Positions 58,931 to 64,000 of a stretch of 64,000 nt of DNA are shown here, piece by piece (position 1 is the first letter of the stretch; the number at the start of each line of letters is the position of its first letter). Under the pieces are notes generated by a model, which saw nothing but the letters and a program-made list of their open reading frames with translations, ran no database searches and was not told where the DNA came from. Where the stretch lies: assembly GCA_949752795.1 (NCBI GenBank), contig OX457060.1:103986949-104050948 (forward strand), read 5' to 3'. Position numbers and translations under genes: made by a program. The DNA comes from Hyperoodon ampullatus (lineage: Eukaryota > Chordata > Mammalia > Artiodactyla > Ziphiidae).

Positions 58931-60779
58931 ATAATGGGTATATGGGAATTTATGATATCACTCTTTCTCCTTTTCTAGAAGATTTAAAAATCTTCAAAGT
59001 AAGAGTTTAAAAAATATTTTAAAAAGCAACTTGTGAGTATTCATTTCCTATGAAAGGGTAGCAAACTGAAAATATTTTGTTTCACAAGGCTCTTTACAGC
59101 ATTACACAGAGAACAAAAAAAAAAAAAGAAAAAATTGAAGACTTTGATATATAAAGTAGGAAAAACAGATGTGAGAATTATAGTGGTTTAGTATTTTGGT
59201 GTATTTTATGCTGCATCTGTGAGGAAAATGAAAAAAAAAAAGTCTCTAATCCCATAGAAGCTCTCAAGAGAATTTTTAAACTTGTAAGTCCAAATTAATT
59301 ATTTCATTCAATAATATTTTATATGGACACATTTAAACAGGGTTTGAAATAAGATCTCATGGTCTCATGTCATGTAGTGTTGAGACAAATTTTATTTTAG
59401 TTATTTGAATACTCTCTTTAGTAATCACAAAAGGAGATTACCCAAGCCATCCGGAATACTTGGGGGAGAGATGAGAGATAGTATGACTGCTCTTGACATT
59501 TCTGACACAGATCAATTTGGAGAAAAAAAAAAAAAAGAAAAACAAGCAAAAATCTGTCATTGGTGTTTGCAATAATAACCAAAGCACTTAGGAAAAGATT
59601 TTAAAAGAAATAGTGCCTGAAGCAATGATTTAAAGTAAGAGGATGGGAATGTTGGAAAAACTGCAAATTGGAATTAACTGTGCTTACTGAAGAAGTATCA
59701 CTGGTAGTTAGAAGGTGTGTCCTGTGGTCCCTGGGACAAGAACAGGAAGCAGCATCTTTTCTCCTTCAGTTTTCCAGGTTCCCTCTAGCTCCCTCTATTG
59801 GCACAGTCCAACAGGAATCCAGCCAAGTAAAGCAGAAATATGGGTTAACGACTTCCAGCCCCAGCATCACAAAGGGCAGTATAGAAGTTTGAGTTTAAAG
59901 TTTACTATCCAGCATGTATGTCACTGATATGAGAGCATTTAATATAGTCAAGAATTTAAATTTTACCCCAAGAAAATAATGTCCTTTAGAATACAGAATA
60001 CATATCATAAAGTGTTTGGCTTGTTTCCTTCCTTAGGTTGCCTTTGGCTATTGTATACTTAATACTCCTTCCTTTGAAATGGAGGAAAAAGAGAAATGAG
60101 AAAGAGTAGATATAAGAATATATAGAAATTACAATATGAAGAGAGGCTTAGAAACAATGCCAATCTCTAATCTATATTGTGGGAAATGTAGATTTCTGGG
60201 GGACACAAACTCCTTTGTGATCCTGAACATGGTATTTCATTTCTCATCAAAACTTCCTCCCGAAAGTACCAAGCACAGCAGAAAATATGATCATATAAAC
60301 TAGGGATTGAAATATGATCTAAAACAAACTTCTATAAGCAAATTTTTTGGTTTTATATTAAGAAATAAAAAGTCTACCTCATTATATATGGTTTATATAC
60401 GGTTGCTTATTTTAATATAGAATATTGCTCTTCCCCCATTTTTAAGGTGCTCCAAGCTTAATCTGTGATTTTGAAAAACAATAGCACACAGCATACACCC
60501 CATGGGTACATAGTTTAAGAAGCATAACAGTGATACACATACCACTTAAATATACAAGTGATGTTGGCCTTGTTAAATATAAATAAAAATATATCTAGAG
60601 ACTCTCATAATAATCAATTTGATCATATGTGAAATTATATTTGAAGCTACACAATATAGTAGAAAAATCACAGAATAGTAGTTCTGAAGACTACTATTAT
60701 GTCTATCCCTTCAATCTGTGAAGTCTTTGGCAAGTTACCTGACTTTTTCTGGATTACATCATCTTTTAAATAGTGGACT
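58931..60779. other. No gene; possible old repeat at 59700-59900
   Basis: CAGTTTTCCAGGTTCCCTCT, TCCCTCTATTGGCACAGTCC and CAGCCCCAGCATCACAAAGG look like a dispersed repeat I cannot name. It holds a CTCF-like motif at 59787-59801 on the minus strand (13 of 15 core positions), probably incidental. Two A-runs lie at 59110-59135 and 59521-59540. Confidence 0.35.
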
Positions 60780-60965
60780 CGTGCTTGAGTTCCAACTCTC
60801 CGCCAAGCACTACATGTTTAAAATATTTACAACTCTACTTGATAAGTATTATTATTTTCATATAACAGAAGAGAAAACTAAACTTCAAAAGGAATAGAAA
60901 AAGGAAAGATCAAAGGCATACAGCTAGGAAATAATGACACTTGAATCAGCTATTCTGTCTCCAGT
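60780..60965 (-). mobile_element. MIR SINE, diverged
   Basis: CCGCCAAGCACTACATGTTT, TATTATTTTCATATAACAGA and GCATACAGCTAGGAAATAAT follow antisense MIR. Confidence 0.65.
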
Positions 60966-63839
60966 CTAGGATAAAATAAGTAATATAAGTGATTAGACTT
61001 GTAAACTATGAAGTGCTACATAAGTGTAATGAATTCAAGAAAATTCCTCATTTAGCTTTCATCATTTTAAATCAAGAAAGAGATTTAAAAAAAATCTCCT
61101 GTCAAGCTTGTGGGCAGCAAATCTTAACTCCAAAATTCAACCCTTTAAGAGGAGGAATTGTGTTTTGTCTTTTTTCACCCTCCAACTTAATTTGCTATGA
61201 TTTGCTTTATTTTTTTGATGTGGGTTGAAATTATCCTAACAATCACTCAGTTTTTCACTTCTTAAAAGTTTTGCATGAAGGAAAAAACAATATTCATTAA
61301 GGTCACTTCAAAGTGTGTCTCATCCACCAGAGAAATGAGAAAGCTTCACTGTTCCGATACAATTCATGCTTATTCATGTGTTTGATAGTATTTTTTAATT
61401 GGCAATGTCCTCCTCCAACCCTACTTTTTAAAAATACTTTCTTTTTTTTTCCAAATTCTAGTTCACAATTCAAATACTCCATACTTCATTTAATTTATTT
61501 TTTATTTGAATTCCATCAGTATTTGGAGTCCATGCCACGTTATTTAACACTTCACTATGTAATAAAAAATGATTCACTCTAAAGGAGACTAATTTTTATA
61601 AGAACAAGCGCTATATGATGGTAACACAAGTTTTGTTTCACATTTCTACTTTTTTTCAGTGTATTATTATTGTTTTTCTAAGGTGATTATAAACACCTTA
61701 AAGCAAGTTATATTTTCATTATTATGCCAAAAGTTTCTAGCAATAGCTGTTACATTGTGGTTGCTCCAAAAATTTAATTAACATCATTACTTCAGCAAAA
61801 TTTTATTATCATAATGGTTCTGCAAACTTTCGACTACTATTCATATAGACTCAGCTTCAATCTCTACTGATAGCCTTCTCTTAAAAGGTACACGTAATAT
61901 TTAAAAAGTTGAAGAAAAGAATGCCTAAGAAATGATAAAATAAGTCTTCCATCCTTTTATTGAGTTTCTATAATAATTTCAATAAAAATGTTTAAATGCT
62001 GTAAATTAGTCACTTACAGGAGTGAATAAGTGAAAAACAAATTGCCTCAGAGAAAATAAATCTCATTTAAAACCCAATTGTTTATTAGCAACCAGAAGTC
62101 ATTATTACCTGGATGGTAATGACTAGCTGAACATGACTTTTTCTCTCCTTGTCCAAGGATGTCCCTCAGCAACAAAGGAATATCCATTCCACTATATCAC
62201 CACTATTATTGGTGTCAACCAAAGAGCAGGGTAAAGTTTTTGTTAAAGTCGAAAGGTAGACTGTGTAAGTGTCAACTTTCCCTGAAACTATTCTTTCAAA
62301 CTGGCAAAATTCAGGTCAATAAATCTGAACCCCATCTGAGATTGGGCTCATAGAACAGTCATTGTTGGGGTCAGGTCCAGACCAGCTCTAGCCTTCAATC
62401 AGTGTGCTGACCTGAATAAATTCAATCAGAAGGCTTTATTCAGTTCCAACTGAAAAAAAAAAAAACTCTTTAAAAGTAGAAAGAATCTCTTTTATTATAT
62501 CTACCCTCATACTTACAAGAGCTATCAGGAGAAAAGGAATTGTCAGAATAGATCATGATCCCGATACCACACTTTTAGAATCAGCTTATCCAGGTAAGAG
62601 TTAATGCACTTCGCCGTGTAAACTGTAGAAGAAATTGCAGGCATTGCCAGGCTAAACCTTGGAAGAAATGAAGAATTTCAGTCTTTGGTGCTGTCAAACT
62701 GACACCATTCATCACCCTTGAATTGGCTTTTGGCTTTAAAATAAATAAAACAAGCCAGAACCCCCCTTCAGATCCCCATAATAAAGGCAACTCTCTACCA
62801 TAGTTCATCTTTGTTTTGGAGTTGATAGCAAAAAAGATTTCAAGTTCTTAATACTCCCAGGACTGCAACTCACACTGGAGTCAAACAATCTCAAGGAGTT
62901 ACTGAACTAGGTATTGATTGTAAACACTGGGCTTGTTTGTTATTTGATTTTTCAATTTTCAAGGAGTGAGGTGAAATTCACATCTCTCAAAAGGAAAGCA
63001 TGCTCTGGTTCCTGGAAGCCAGAGTTTACATGACTTGAGTTCATTTGAAGAGAATAATTTATATTGGCATGAATAAATAATAACAGGGAGTTCTGTCTAA
63101 ACAAGATATATAATATTCTGAGAAAAAGTTTGGACTGCATTGTAACATCTCATTTTATGTTATGAGCAACTACAAGAATGAAATCATTTCAAAATCACCT
63201 ACTCATTCAGATTTTTTAAAGTTGGATTTCTTAACTAAGAGACACAAGGGCAGCTTATGTTGTAATAGACTGTCTCCTTGCTAAACTCGCCCGGTAAACT
63301 TGAAAGCAGATGATTTACAAGGATATCGGAGTGACATTTTGCCATTTTATCAAGTCTCTCTTCATGAGAAAGAATAGATATATAGCCGGTGAATCTTTTA
63401 GAAAACCACAAACCAACTTGTTTGGTGTGGGAGAGAAAACTTCTGCATCTCTAATTTGTGGATGGGAACTTCCCCAGCTGTTACAAATTCAGCCCTGCTC
63501 ACTGCTGCTGCTAGATATATCTGTACTGAGTGCATTTGCAGGTTCTGTTTCCTTTTGTGCACATTAAAATCTTCACTGAACCAACTCCTTTGAATTAACC
63601 TGATAGCAGTTGAGTGTTAAGCACTGTCTTCCTGAATTTCCTCTTTTGCAGATCAGACTTTTGTTGGTAAGAGGTCAGTAAGAATATTTATGTTACTAAA
63701 TCCAGAAATAAACGCTTAAATACTAATTAATTCTAAGGGTTGAAAAACCTAAACAGGAGAGTGATTAAAACTAGCTTATATTTCAGTAAATGACCAAACA
63801 AAAAAGAGAGTCCCATAGCTCAACAGGAGGAGCATGGAT
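60966..63839. other. No gene or repeat recognised
   Basis: AT-rich DNA with several 60-89 codon frames (60989-61228, 61313-61582, 62581-62808, 63310-63567). None shows a domain or coding-like context. A12 run near 62453. Confidence 0.4.
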
Positions 63840-63990
63840 GAGGAGTGAGGAAGTATTCTGATCTCATTCTGCTACTTATTAGCTGTGGGATCTGTGAGCA
63901 GGTCTCACTGAGCCTCGCTTTTCTTATCTGAAAAGTAAGGATGAAGGGCTGAGATCCTGTCCAGCATTAAAATTCTGTGGTGAGCTAAGG
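63840..63990 (+). mobile_element. MIR/MIR3-like relic
   Basis: CTGCTACTTATTAGCTGTGG, GCCTCGCTTTTCTTATCTGA and GATCCTGTCCAGCATTAAAA resemble MIR3 in sense. Confidence 0.5.
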
Positions 63991-64000
63991 TCCCACATTG

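Noticed and set aside
60673..60705. 9-bp inverted repeat AATAGTAGT / ACTACTATT with 7-nt spacer
   Set aside because: Inverted repeats of this length are expected several times by chance in 64 kb.

Overview
This window is mammalian nuclear DNA, almost certainly from a cetacean and most likely a toothed whale or dolphin. The evidence is nine copies of the tRNA-Glu-derived CHR group of SINEs (cetartiodactyl). Five of them (near 13.1, 29.3, 41.5, 46.2 and 50.5 kb) are about 200 bp, very similar to each other, and keep recognisable A and B boxes. Family names here come from recognition by eye, not from a database search. The rest is AT-rich, intron-like or intergenic sequence packed with mammal-wide fossils: MIR, L2, L1, MaLR/MLT1 LTRs, MER5-type hAT elements and a Tigger/MER2-like element.

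I find no protein-coding gene, exon, functional tRNA or rRNA gene, CRISPR array or operon. Every open frame is short (up to about 119 codons). Most fall in SINEs, low-complexity DNA, LTRs or fossil retroviral DNA. The window is best read as a gene desert or part of a very long intron.

Layout. 0-7 kb: a purine-rich tract, old repeats, then a decayed endogenous retrovirus on the + strand with gag-like and pol-like debris and an internal duplicated block, followed by MLT1-like LTRs and a SINE. 7-22 kb: MIR, L2 and L1 relics, one LTR-like block, one young SINE, and a long stretch without recognised repeats that holds a CTCF-like motif near 19.03 kb. 22-31 kb: an older CHR SINE with a perfect 14-bp target duplication, a Tigger/MER2-like element, a CHR SINE with expanded internal modules, an AT-rich island, and a cluster of MER5, LTR-like, SINE and L1 insertions. 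31-46 kb: MIR and L2 relics, microsatellites, a weak coding-like minus-strand segment (34.4-35.1 kb) and a perfect 12-bp inverted repeat near 35.79 kb. 46-56 kb: the richest part. A SINE sits inside a MIR. A composite MaLR element (50.96-53.75 kb) holds an L1 fragment and an 870-bp solo LTR flanked by ACCC. Another MLT1 LTR is split by a SINE. 56-64 kb: mostly unassigned sequence with an inverted relative of the 28.9 kb repeat and a few old fragments.

No previously undescribed biological system is visible. The most checkable observations are the nested insertions, the minus-strand orientation of all nine CHR SINEs, module-number variation in the longer CHR SINEs, the duplicated block inside the retroviral fossil, and the 35.79 kb hairpin.
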